Below, piece by piece: positions 1 to 9,000 of a DNA stretch of 64,000 nucleotides (positions within the stretch are counted from its first letter, which is position 1; each line of letters starts with the position of its first letter). The stretch lies in the NCBI GenBank assembly GCA_963845495.1, contig CAWJTH010000079.1:62001-126000 (forward strand), read 5' to 3'. The translations under genes and the position numbers were made by a program. Source of the stretch: JAZKFT01 sp963845495. Lineage in GTDB: Bacteria > Bacteroidota > Bacteroidia > Chitinophagales > Chitinophagaceae. Below the pieces are notes generated by a model, which did not search any database, was not told the DNA's origin, and was given only the letters and a program-made list of their open reading frames with translations.

Positions 1-2
1 AT

Positions 3-626
3 ATAGACGCCTATATTTCGACTGTTTATGATAATGCAAATGAAATTACAAAACAAGTTTCATTTCAAACAAATGCTTTGCCACGCCCAACTGTAAGGCC
101 GGTAGCGCCACTGGCACCTACGCCAAATGTAAAAATTAAAATAATGAGGCAAATGCCAGCAGAAAGAAAGGCATTGCTCACTAAAGAAGGATTGGAAGAT
201 GAACAAGCAGGTATGAAAAAAACAATGGACAGTTTGCGCTCGGCAATGGCTGAATTGGGCAATGCCAAGTGCCAAGAAGCAATAAACAAAATGCAAGCCA
301 CGTTGGCGGCTATTCAAAACAAAGAAAATTGGGATATTGCATTTAACGAAAGCCAAGATCTTAAAACCACTAGCCACATAACCACAATTTATACTACCAA
401 ATTGGGCAAAATGATAAAAAAGATGGTTAATAATATTACCGCAGATATAGATATTGATGGTGATGACCTCAATAATATTAAAATAGAACTAAAAAACGAA
501 ATGGACAAACTACAGTCCGACAAAATCAATTTCCAATTTATAGACAAACATCAAGAACGGTCTCACCATAAAAGCGGGGCTGTGAATACCGTTACTATTG
601 CCGATGGCAACGAAGAAGACATTTAA
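3..626 (+). CDS. Hypothetical protein, 5'-partial (C-terminal part only)
   Basis: The frame is open from the first bases of the window to the TAA at 624-626, so the gene begins upstream of the window. The first possible in-window start would be the TTG at 78, but coding sequence reads through it from the left, so no start is assigned. The visible part is hydrophilic and rich in Lys, Asn, Asp and Met, with a Pro-rich linker (PRPTVRPVAPLAPTP) followed by what looks like a helical or coiled-coil stretch with MDSLRSAMAEL and ALLTKEGLEDEQ. There is no membrane segment or recognisable catalytic motif, and I do not recognise the family. A hairpin terminator follows 26 bases after the stop. Confidence 0.6.
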   Translation: MDAYISTVYDNANEITKQVSFQTNALPRPTVRPVAPLAPTPNVKIKIMRQMPAERKALLTKEGLEDEQAGMKKTMDSLRSAMAELGNAKCQEAINKMQATLAAIQNKENWDIAFNESQDLKTTSHITTIYTTKLGKMIKKMVNNITADIDIDGDDLNNIKIELKNEMDKLQSDKINFQFIDKHQERSHHKSGAVNTVTIADGNEEDI

Positions 627-651
627 CACCCCCTTTAACTCGATGTAAATT

Positions 652-679
652 AAAAGTAAGCCTTGTGCTTACTTTTTTT
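652..679 (+). terminator. Rho-independent terminator
   Basis: A 10-bp stem (652-661 with 667-676), 5-nt loop, runs directly into a T tract ending at 679. It lies 26 bases past the stop of the partial gene on the same strand. Confidence 0.75.
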
Positions 680-876
680 GTTTTACAATTTTTTCTAAAG
701 AGTTTTTATTTATCGATAATAAATCAAATTCAGCTAATTATATATTTAAAATACAAAAATTTTTATATTTCTGGGTTGTTTTCTGCAAAAAAAACATTTT
801 TGGTAACAATAAATTAATAAACAGTCGTACATTAGCAAAACTTTATACCAAAACTTTGCAAAAATTTTAAAAACTT

Positions 877-3800
877 ATGAGAAAAGCACTATTACGTGTG
901 GTGGCAGTCTTTGCCATCTTGCTTAGTTACATTTCTATATTTGCCCAGGAAACGACATCCGAAATGGCAGGGAATGTAAGCGACGGCAAAACTCCATTAT
1001 CTGGAGCAACAATTACGGCTTTACATACGCCTACCGGTACAAAATATACCACCTCTGCACGGAAAGATGGTCGCTTTAACTTGCCGGGTTTAAGGGTAGG
1101 TGGTCCTTACACCATTACGGTAAGCAGTGTTGGTTTCAAAAGTGAAATACAGGAAGGCATCAACTTATCACTAGGTCAAGTATATACTTTTAATTATGTG
1201 CTAAAAACTTCGACGCAAGAACTAACTTCCGTAGTAGTAACAGGTACACGCCAAAGCAGCGTGTTTAACAGCGGCCATACCGGTAGCCAAGAAGTTATCA
1301 GCAATGCACAGATTAACCGTTTGCCAACCATTAACCGTTCTATTCAAGATTTTACAAAGTTGGAACCAACTTCTAATGGCCAGAATTTTGGTGGCCGCAG
1401 CAGCCAGTATAATAATATTACGGTAGATGGTGCCAACTTTAATAACGGCTTTGGTCTTTCTTCAACTTTGGGTGGCCAAACAGGTGCACAGCCAATCAGT
1501 TTGGACGCGATCGACCAGATACAAGTAAACGTATCTCCTTATGATGTACGCCAAGGTGGTTTTACGGGTGCAGGTGTAAACGCTATTACAAAAAGCGGTA
1601 CCAATCAACTAAAAGGTGACATTTACACTTATGTAAAAGGACCTGGAACACAAGGTTATAAGGCAGAAGATGTAACTATTTTAAAATCTCCATTCAGTTA
1701 CTACACAAGAGGCGGGTCTCTTGGGGGCGCTATTATTAAAAACAAGCTTTTCTTTTTTGTAAACTACGAAAAAGTAAAACAAACTGCGCCAGCGTATAGC
1801 GCTGTTGCAAGCGGCGGCCCAAGCGGATTGAGCGCTAGCGCCGGCTCGGTTTCCCAAGCAAATTTTGATACATTGACTGCCTTGGCCAACTTTTTAAAAA
1901 CTACTAGCAAAGCTGGAAATTATGATCCAGGTGCTTTCCAAGGTTATTCTTTCGCATCGCAAAGCACAAAAATTACTGCACGTATTGACTGGAACATTAC
2001 AGACAAACATACACTTACCTTAAAATACAACAACTTAAGATCGTATTCTGAGCAACCACAAAGTACAAGTAGGGCGGGCAGTGGCTTTGTTACGGGCCCA
2101 GCTGTAAACAATTACACTTATGGATTGCCGTTTAGTGGTAGCAAATATTTGATTAACAACAACTTTGATATTTATTTGGCCGAATTGAATAGCAGGTTTA
2201 GCAAAAGTTTTTCTAACAAATTTCAGGTGGGTTATACAAAAGAAAGGGATCCGCGTGCACCAGGTGTAGCTGGTTCTACTTTGCCAATGGTTGATATATT
2301 AAATGGTACCGGCAACACTTATGGTACCCAAATTTATACTTCGTTTGGTTATGAAACTTATACTTATAACAACTTGATCAACACCGATGTATACCAAATT
2401 GCTGATATCGCTACTTTGTATAAAGGCGCACATGAAATAACATTCGGTACACAAGATTATTACAGGAAATATGCAGATGCCTTTGTTCCAAGTTTTGCAG
2501 GTAGCTACCAATTCCCTTCACTTACTTCTTTTTACAATGCAGTAAATGGCGTGGGAACACCAGTTGATAAGTATTATCAACAATGGTCTAACGTTCCGGG
2601 TGGCGCATTTCCATTCTATTATGCCGCATCTACTGAAATTGGTGTTTTTATACAAGACAAATGGCGGATCAAGCAAAATTTCACTCTTACTTATGGCTTA
2701 AGGTACGACATGACCCTTTACAAACAAGATTTCTTGGATAACCCTTCTTTTGATAAATTAGGTTTTAAAAATGGCACTACGTATAATATTGGACAAGCGC
2801 CAGGAAATGCAGTGTTGATATCTCCAAGGGTTGGTTTCAACTGGGATGTAAAAGGAGATAAAAGTTTACAAGTACGTGGCGGTTTAGGTTTCTTTTCTGG
2901 CCCACCACCGTTTGTATGGCTGGCTAACCAAGGTGGAAACAACGGTGTGTTGATAGCGGGCAACAACTATACGAACGCTACATGGACCCCGAATGCTATT
3001 AGCACACCACCAAGTGTACCAAATGCAACTACCGGTATTTATGCACCAATTAATACAGCGGCTCCTGCTGCTGGATCGCAACCAGTAAGTGCAGCCGCTT
3101 ATGGAGCTGCTGTAACAGCGCATAATTTTAAATATCCAACCGTAATGAAAACAAGCTTGGCTATTGATAAAAAGTTTGACGGTGACTGGATTTTTACATT
3201 GGAAGGATCTTATTCAAAAGACGTCAATGCGGTTTATTTCGGAAATTTGAATTTGAACGAAGAAAGTGGTTTTGCTTTGGCAGGTGCTGATAACAGAAAG
3301 AGATATGTAGTTACCCCATATACCGCTACACAATATTCTACAGTAAGTAACAAATATTATTCTTTGGGAACCGATGCTTCGCACCCAAGTATTAGCAGTG
3401 CAATCTTAATGGATAATACGTCTCAAGGCTTTGCATATACCCTTACAGGCCGTATCCAAAAAAACTTCCAAAATTTGTATGTAAGCGCAGCTTATACCTA
3501 TAGCAATTCGAAAAACGTGGCTACTGGTGGTAGCACCGCTTCTTCGCTTTGGAGCGGTAGGGCTGTTGCCGAGGGCGATCCAAATGGCGCTAATCTTTCT
3601 TATTCTGATTATTACCAACCAAGCCGCGTAATTGCAACTGCTAGTTATAGAATAGCTTACGCCCAACATGCTTCAACTAGTATTGGCTTAATTTACGAAG
3701 CTGCGCCATCTGGTGTTGGTTCTTATAAATACGGCAACGATTTGAACGGTGATGGCAACAATGGTAACGATCTTATTTACATTCCAAGAAGCCAAAGCGA

Positions 3801-4296
3801 AATCAATTTGGTAAAAGTTGGTTCTGGCGGATTAGGAACCGGTACAAGTACTGACCCAAGAACTGTTAGTCAAATATGGAATCAATTAAATAACTTCATT
3901 GTTCAGGATCACTATCTTTATAATCACCGTGGCCAATATGCACAAGCTAATGCGGTTATATTGCCTTTCTTCAGTCACTTGGATTTGAATATTACCCAAA
4001 ACTTTTACTTCTTTACAAAAAGTGGTAAAGAAACAACCAAACATACGTTACAAGCTGAGTTCAACTTAATCAACGTAGGCAACTTCCTTAACCAAAACTG
4101 GGGTTTGTACAAACAACAAACCACTCAAACTCCATTAACATTCGAAGGTATGGCTGCTGATGGCAAAACGCCCTCTTTCTCCTTTCCTTATATTGATGCT
4201 ACTAACCAAGTTCCCTTGGTTAACAGTTTCTCCAATAATACTGCAATTGCTTCTCGCTGGCAGATGCAATTTGGATTCAAGTATTTGTTCAACTAA
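877..4296 (+). CDS. TonB-dependent receptor, Oar-like, with N-terminal carboxypeptidase-regulatory-like domain
   Basis: Outer-membrane beta-barrel transporter of 1139 aa, powered by TonB/ExbBD. The start at 877 is followed by a signal peptide (residues 1-24, ending IFAQ). Residues about 28-110 form a carboxypeptidase-regulatory-like beta domain (SGATITAL, GRFNLPGL, YTITVSSVGFKS). A plug domain follows (VVVTGTRQ, NNITVDGANFNN, IDQIQVNVSPYDVRQGGFTGAGVNAITKSGTN), then a long barrel ending in an aromatic-rich strand (FGFKYLFN). The plug pattern is that of the Oar-like group rather than the SusC group: there is no DGxPL-type SusC signature, and no SusD gene follows. The gene stands alone and ends at a strong terminator. 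The substrate cannot be told from sequence; Oar-like proteins have been tied to protein or peptide substrates and development in some species, so that is only a family hint. Confidence 0.9.
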   Translation: MRKALLRVVAVFAILLSYISIFAQETTSEMAGNVSDGKTPLSGATITALHTPTGTKYTTSARKDGRFNLPGLRVGGPYTITVSSVGFKSEIQEGINLSLGQVYTFNYVLKTSTQELTSVVVTGTRQSSVFNSGHTGSQEVISNAQINRLPTINRSIQDFTKLEPTSNGQNFGGRSSQYNNITVDGANFNNGFGLSSTLGGQTGAQPISLDAIDQIQVNVSPYDVRQGGFTGAGVNAITKSGTNQLKGDIYTYVKGPGTQGYKAEDVTILKSPFSYYTRGGSLGGAIIKNKLFFFVNYEKVKQTAPAYSAVASGGPSGLSASAGSVSQANFDTLTALANFLKTTSKAGNYDPGAFQGYSFASQSTKITARIDWNITDKHTLTLKYNNLRSYSEQPQSTSRAGSGFVTGPAVNNYTYGLPFSGSKYLINNNFDIYLAELNSRFSKSFSNKFQVGYTKERDPRAPGVAGSTLPMVDILNGTGNTYGTQIYTSFGYETYTYNNLINTDVYQIADIATLYKGAHEITFGTQDYYRKYADAFVPSFAGSYQFPSLTSFYNAVNGVGTPVDKYYQQWSNVPGGAFPFYYAASTEIGVFIQDKWRIKQNFTLTYGLRYDMTLYKQDFLDNPSFDKLGFKNGTTYNIGQAPGNAVLISPRVGFNWDVKGDKSLQVRGGLGFFSGPPPFVWLANQGGNNGVLIAGNNYTNATWTPNAISTPPSVPNATTGIYAPINTAAPAAGSQPVSAAAYGAAVTAHNFKYPTVMKTSLAIDKKFDGDWIFTLEGSYSKDVNAVYFGNLNLNEESGFALAGADNRKRYVVTPYTATQYSTVSNKYYSLGTDASHPSISSAILMDNTSQGFAYTLTGRIQKNFQNLYVSAAYTYSNSKNVATGGSTASSLWSGRAVAEGDPNGANLSYSDYYQPSRVIATASYRIAYAQHASTSIGLIYEAAPSGVGSYKYGNDLNGDGNNGNDLIYIPRSQSEINLVKVGSGGLGTGTSTDPRTVSQIWNQLNNFIVQDHYLYNHRGQYAQANAVILPFFSHLDLNITQNFYFFTKSGKETTKHTLQAEFNLINVGNFLNQNWGLYKQQTTQTPLTFEGMAADGKTPSFSFPYIDATNQVPLVNSFSNNTAIASRWQMQFGFKYLFN

Positions 4297-4320
4297 TATT
4301 TAATCTTAAGCAATTTAGCA

Positions 4321-4349
4321 GCCCGTCGCATTTTGCGACGGGCTTTTTT
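4321..4349 (+). terminator. Strong rho-independent terminator
   Basis: A perfect 10-bp GC-rich stem (4321-4330 with 4334-4343), 3-nt loop, then six T. It lies 24 bases after the TonB-dependent receptor stop. Confidence 0.9.
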
Positions 4350-4476
4350 GATAATTGGTAAATATTTTAAAATAAATTGTCGCCAGCTATAAAACTATTA
4401 TTATCAGACGAAAACAAAATAAATGTTAGGCTTATTGCTTAATTTGGTCAATATTATTTCAATATAAATAGGCGAT

Positions 4477-4531
4477 AATCTAATGATTCATTTCATATTT
4501 TGGGCAGAAATATGAAATGAATCATTAGATT
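4477..4531. repeat. Perfect 24-bp inverted repeat (hairpin)
   Basis: Arms 4477-4500 and 4508-4531 are exact reverse complements around a 7-nt loop. It is AT-rich and has no T tract beyond the arm, so it is less likely to be a plain terminator. It may belong to a miniature mobile element or be a structured intergenic repeat. Confidence 0.8.
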
Positions 4532-4702
4532 TTATTTGCGAGGCGCATGATAATGTCGCAGATAAGAGTCAACTCGCGTTTATCATTAGAAAAAGAATTA
4601 TTATGGCAAGGTTTCTCGTAATTACATAGTCTAACGTGAGTTTTGGATAGTATTTACTGATAATCAGACACTTGTTGTTTAAAATTTGTTCGCAGCACGA
4701 GA

Positions 4703-4861
4703 CGTTCCTACGGAACGAGCATTTACTATGACGACCACCGACCTAATCCGTTACCAACGAAATGTTCCTACGGAACAATGGGAACACTACTTCTGTTCCG
4801 TAGGAACATTTCGTTGGTAGTAAAAATATATTAGATGCTTTGCCCTCGTTCCGTAGGAACG
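4703..4861. repeat. Nested REP-like palindromes built on GTTCCTACGGAAC
   Basis: The 13-mer GTTCCTACGGAAC or its reverse complement occurs four times: 4704-4716, 4764-4776, 4795-4807, 4848-4860. The inner pair sits in a perfect 26-bp inverted repeat (4752-4777 with 4794-4819). The outer pair sits in a perfect 17-bp inverted repeat (4703-4719 with 4845-4861). The outer arms enclose the inner ones, so the DNA can fold as a stem within a stem. This layout resembles REP/BIME elements, which are mobilised by RAYT transposases in other bacteria; no such transposase is in this window. Confidence 0.8.
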
Positions 4862-5115
4862 TTTTGTGCCATTAAACCCAAGATATGATCAAGTTGGTGG
4901 TCTGGTCAAACTTAACGGCAAAAAAATATTTAAGTATACAACCGCAAGACCCAAAACTCATGTTAGTCTACTTTTTCTTACAATTGGCATTATCGTAAAT
5001 CCGCAAGATAAAAACGCTAACAGTTATTTCAGCGCCCAAACTTATACAACGATGTTGTCAGTTATGTAGGGTTGGCATCTATCAGCTTTATAGTTTTGAC
5101 TTTTGTATATCTAAG

Positions 5116-6030
5116 TTATTGAGCTACTGATATCTTAATCAACATTTTAGCTTCGCCTCCTAATTCTAATATATCTCCATTAGCAAGCTCATGACCTACC
5201 CCGGCTACGGTTATTTTTATAATGTTGCCATTTAATTTATGAATTTTTGTTTTATTTCCATTTTCAGGAAGGCCACCTTTATCAGCATAGAGAAGAAACT
5301 GATTAGTTTCGGTACTATATTTTATATAAGCGTGATTGCGGCTGACAAATTCATTTCCTGTTGCCGCTTGGTTATCATATCCTTGATCCTTTTTTTCTAA
5401 AAAGTAGATGTCGTTTGTGTGCATCCTGCCAGATGCAAGCATTGGCTGCTCACCCCTGCCAATAAAATATTTTTGTTTTAGGCTTCCATCTAATTCATAC
5501 GTTTTTTCCGAGGTTTGCCCTACCAACGTTGTTAAACTTGCTTTGGCTGAATTATTTCTACCATTATTTTTACCTTTTATTTGAATTTTTAAACCGTAGT
5601 TCCCTTCAGTACTATCGCATTTAGGCAACATGTCATAAACAAATGCGCATTCAAAAAACCAATTATCCGACAATTTAAAATAATTATTCTCCAATTCAAG
5701 TTTCAAATAATCGTCTCGAAAGGCATCCTTAATGGGCAACACGAGTGCGGTGTTGATCAATGTTTCCGTTTCATTGTCTTTGCAAAGCACATAAAGGCTT
5801 AAGCCAGAAATAGCTAGTTTTTTTTCATCTTTAAAAGGTTGAAGGGCATGCACAATAAAACGGATGATTTCTTCACGCTTTGCCGGTGCCATGGGTAAGG
5901 AAGATACCTTTTTATTTTTGGGCTTCGGATCTTCTTGCGGTTCAGGCTTTAAAGGCGCTGGTTCTTGCGGTTCCGCATCATCCTCATCCATCCCAAACAA
6001 GTCTTTTAGTTTACCGATAATTTTTTTCAT
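5116..6030 (-). CDS. FHA-domain phosphopeptide-binding protein (last gene of kinase/cell-wall operon)
   Basis: Predicted cytoplasmic protein of 304 aa that should bind phosphothreonine peptides. A short N-terminal helix (KKIIGKLKDLFG) and an acidic Pro-rich linker (about 15-45) lead to a middle alpha/beta domain (about 50-160) that I do not recognise. The C-terminal FHA domain (about 185-303) has the expected marks: FIGRGEQ (Gly191-Arg192), VSRNHAYIKY (Ser230, Asn232, His233), an Asn-Gly-Asn turn near 257-259, and a closing ELANGDILELGG. Its start is 8 bases after the stop of the SEDS-PBP fusion, so the two are surely co-transcribed. By position and domain it corresponds to one of the FHA proteins of the actinobacterial pknB locus. 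Likely partner: one of the two kinases, or a phosphorylated loop of the fusion synthase (inference). Confidence 0.85.
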   Translation of the reverse strand: MKKIIGKLKDLFGMDEDDAEPQEPAPLKPEPQEDPKPKNKKVSSLPMAPAKREEIIRFIVHALQPFKDEKKLAISGLSLYVLCKDNETETLINTALVLPIKDAFRDDYLKLELENNYFKLSDNWFFECAFVYDMLPKCDSTEGNYGLKIQIKGKNNGRNNSAKASLTTLVGQTSEKTYELDGSLKQKYFIGRGEQPMLASGRMHTNDIYFLEKKDQGYDNQAATGNEFVSRNHAYIKYSTETNQFLLYADKGGLPENGNKTKIHKLNGNIIKITVAGVGHELANGDILELGGEAKMLIKISVAQ

Positions 6031-6038
6031 GTTGCTTA

Positions 6039-9000
6039 TTAATATGAGCTAATATATCCACGATTGACTAAAATTCCAATTATGTTGTTCGATAATGCAA
6101 TCGCCCATTTTGAAGTTTCTCCAGATTTTAGGTCTTCAATACGTACACAAACAACGGTGTAAGATTTTTTGTCTTTTGTTGGGGCGAAGAAAACATACCA
6201 GGCATCGTTTTTTACGATGCTTCTTTTGCCTTTCCCTTGTTGCTCATCATGTTCTGGCGTGCCGGTTTTACCAGCAACGGCTACTTCTACTCCATTATAT
6301 AAAATTTGTTTTGATGTTTTGTGGGCTTGCTTTTTCATGAAACCTGTTAATACATCGGCAGTTGCACTATCTTTTAATGCGTGTATTTCATTTCCCAATG
6401 CCACTGTGCTGTCGCCTATTTTCAGCACGTAACGCGAGGGCTCAAGTATTCCTTGGTTGGAGATTGCGGACGACATGCGGGCCATGGCAACCGGCGTGGA
6501 AGTGAGCCAGCCCTGGCCCCAAGGCAATCCAGAAAAGGTGCTACGGTATCTTCTAATATTGTGAACCCATTTTTTGTTGTAATAAATTTCCCTGTCCCTG
6601 TTGTCAAAAATATCTTCCTTCCAATCTTTTAGGACGCTTTTCTTATCTGCATCAGAAATAGTATTCACGTATTTGTATCCTCCCTCAAAATGTACATACA
6701 TCCCTGTTTCCATATATAGATCAGCCATTTCGTTATCCAGCAAATTATCATTTGCCAACCTAATAAAAAAGATGTTGCTCGATTCAATGATTGCTTTTTC
6801 CATATCCACAGGCTCATCGTGTGGTTCTTTTCCTTTGTCGATGGTTTCTTCGAGCGTAATATCGTTGTAAACCACTTTGGAGGCGGGTAACCCCAGTTTG
6901 TTTAATGCTGCGGAGGCGGTTAATGTTTTGGCTGTGGAGCCAGGCGCAGTTGCGTAAGTCATTCCCAAATCCCGTTCCGCCACAGGCTTACCTATTTTTT
7001 TAAGGTTATTTATTTCATTTTGTGATAAGGAAAAATTTTCGGGCTGTTGCAAATTAGGCAATGGGCAAACTGCAGACGATAACAAATCGCCCGTTTTAGC
7101 ATCTAAAACAACTACAGAAATGCGCTTGCCTTTTAATTCAGGTTCGGATAATTGGGCCAACTTTTTTTGGAGTTCTACTTGTAAAGCCGCATCGATTGTA
7201 AGCTGAATGTTTTTATTCTTATTTTTTAATTTTAATACTTCTTGGTTATTGGTATCAATGCCTGATCGTAAGATTGCTGTCAAAGGGGAATAATCGTATT
7301 TTACCAGATCGGTACTTTTAAATATGGGCTTTGTAAACTTGTTCGGCCTGTATTGGGTGGTGATGTAATTGATTTTTTGGGGATTGTTATCAAACCCACG
7401 CAATGTGCTTAAATAAGTGTCTTCTGCATTAAAACAATTTGCTTGGCCTTGAAATATTTTGCGATTGTTATCGCCTACCCAAAAAAACATTTGTTCTTCA
7501 AATGGGTAATAGCGGCGTTGTTCTCCCTTAATCATTTCATTGAGCTTCGACGCTTCCAAACCGGCTTGTAAAAGTGAATCCATGCTAGCTGTAATTTCTT
7601 TTTTGTTGCTGGTAGCTAGTAACAAGCCATTTCGATCATAAATATTTCCTGCACTCAATAGCTCGGTTAATTTATCGATGCGGGGATTACGTGTAAACAC
7701 TGGCAATCCGTTACGATTAATGGTTCTTGATTGTTTTACGATATATTCATCCCCCTTAACAATCTGGATCATGCATAATTTTCCAATAATGATAAAAATA
7801 CCCAACATGAAACCTGTGATGCCGGCAATCAATACCGGATCATAATATTTACGGATGTATTCTTTTTGTATGGCTATGCCCGGCCTTGCAGAAATACCTG
7901 CAACGATACCGATTGCCGCGATATTGATGATCAGCGATATTTTACCATAACTTAAAAACGGAACAGCAACGCCAGTTAGCGGCAACAAACCAATAGCACC
8001 ACAAGCAATTAAAAGAAACTGGATGCCTGTGGCAACGGCAACGCCTGCAGAAATATAAAAACTAAATGGCTGGCCTGCCCGCCTAGCATGTAAAAAAATT
8101 CGGTGGATAAGGATAATAAACAAAAAGAGAACTGCAATCAAACCCAATAAACCTAATTCTTCTCCGATGCTGGACAATATCATATCGGTATGTGCGGCGG
8201 GCAATGTATTGGGATATCCTTTACCCAAACCTTGTCCGGCAAAGCCGCCCGAAGAAAGTGTCCAATAACTATGTGCCAAATGATCGCCGCCATATACATT
8301 GTTATCCCATTGGTTCATCCACATCGCTTTTCTGCCCATCAGGCGGTCGCCAACGCCTGGCAAACGATCGCCAAAAGTAAATGCGGCTATGATCAACAAC
8401 ATGATGATCGGTGCTTCGGCAACAATACCAAACCAGCCATACCATTTGGCTGATTTTACTTGCCCGCTTACAACCATAATAATCACCGAAAGTCCAAAAG
8501 CGACGGCAGTGGCAATAATACCCGGTAGTAACGAGAGCAATATGCCATAAACCGCACCGGTTAATAACGTAATGGCCAAATTGCCACGGGCGATACTGTA
8601 AAAAACGAGAAAAGTGAGGCACACAACAATTGCCGGACCCATATCGCCCATCCAAAGATATAAGCCCAACAAAATGCCAGTGCCCAACATAACCGCCCAA
8701 TTTATAGCGAAACGCCAACGCACATCTGACAGATTGCGGATGCGTTCTTCATTGGCAGCAAAAAAAGCTGCAAAAAATACCAACAGTAAATATTTGGTTA
8801 TTTCGCTGGGCTGAAAATTAATGCCGGCCACTTGAAGGTTTACGGTTACGCCGCTCCCTTCCGGACCATTTCCAGCAAATTTGGTAACAAGGGCCAGCAG
8901 TAATGCCAGTGCCAACCATGTCCAGCCTTTTAAATGATAAGCATTTTTCTTTTTTAAATTGGCTATAGGATCAAACCACCAACGCGTATAAATTTTACCA

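Larger units (their letters stand above)
4350..5115. other. Gene-free, repeat-rich spacer between convergent genes
   Basis: No convincing gene. A 67-codon open frame (4866-5069) is low-complexity in meaning, starts inside a repeat and has no family look. The stretch holds a 24-bp hairpin and a set of nested palindromes, listed separately. At larger scale the two halves partly mirror each other: sequence around 4628-4649 (agtctaacgtgagttttgga) matches the reverse complement of about 4949-4970 with few mismatches, suggesting an old, decayed inverted repeat of several hundred bases. Confidence 0.5.

Noticed and set aside
799..835. Promoter for the TonB-dependent receptor (TTTG at 799, TACATTAG at 828)
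   Set aside because: The -7 box has one mismatch and the spacing is 25 bases, outside the usual 19-21.
4703..4861. Possible CRISPR array
   Set aside because: The 13-mer copies alternate in orientation and form nested inverted repeats with uneven spacing; no direct-repeat/spacer pattern and no cas gene.
4866..5069. 67-codon plus-strand frame in the repeat-rich spacer
   Set aside because: Starts at the edge of an inverted repeat, no family resemblance, no ribosome-binding context; likely chance.
8302..8718. 138-codon minus-strand frame inside the SEDS domain
   Set aside because: Alternate frame within the 4-kb SEDS-PBP gene, which has intact motifs throughout.
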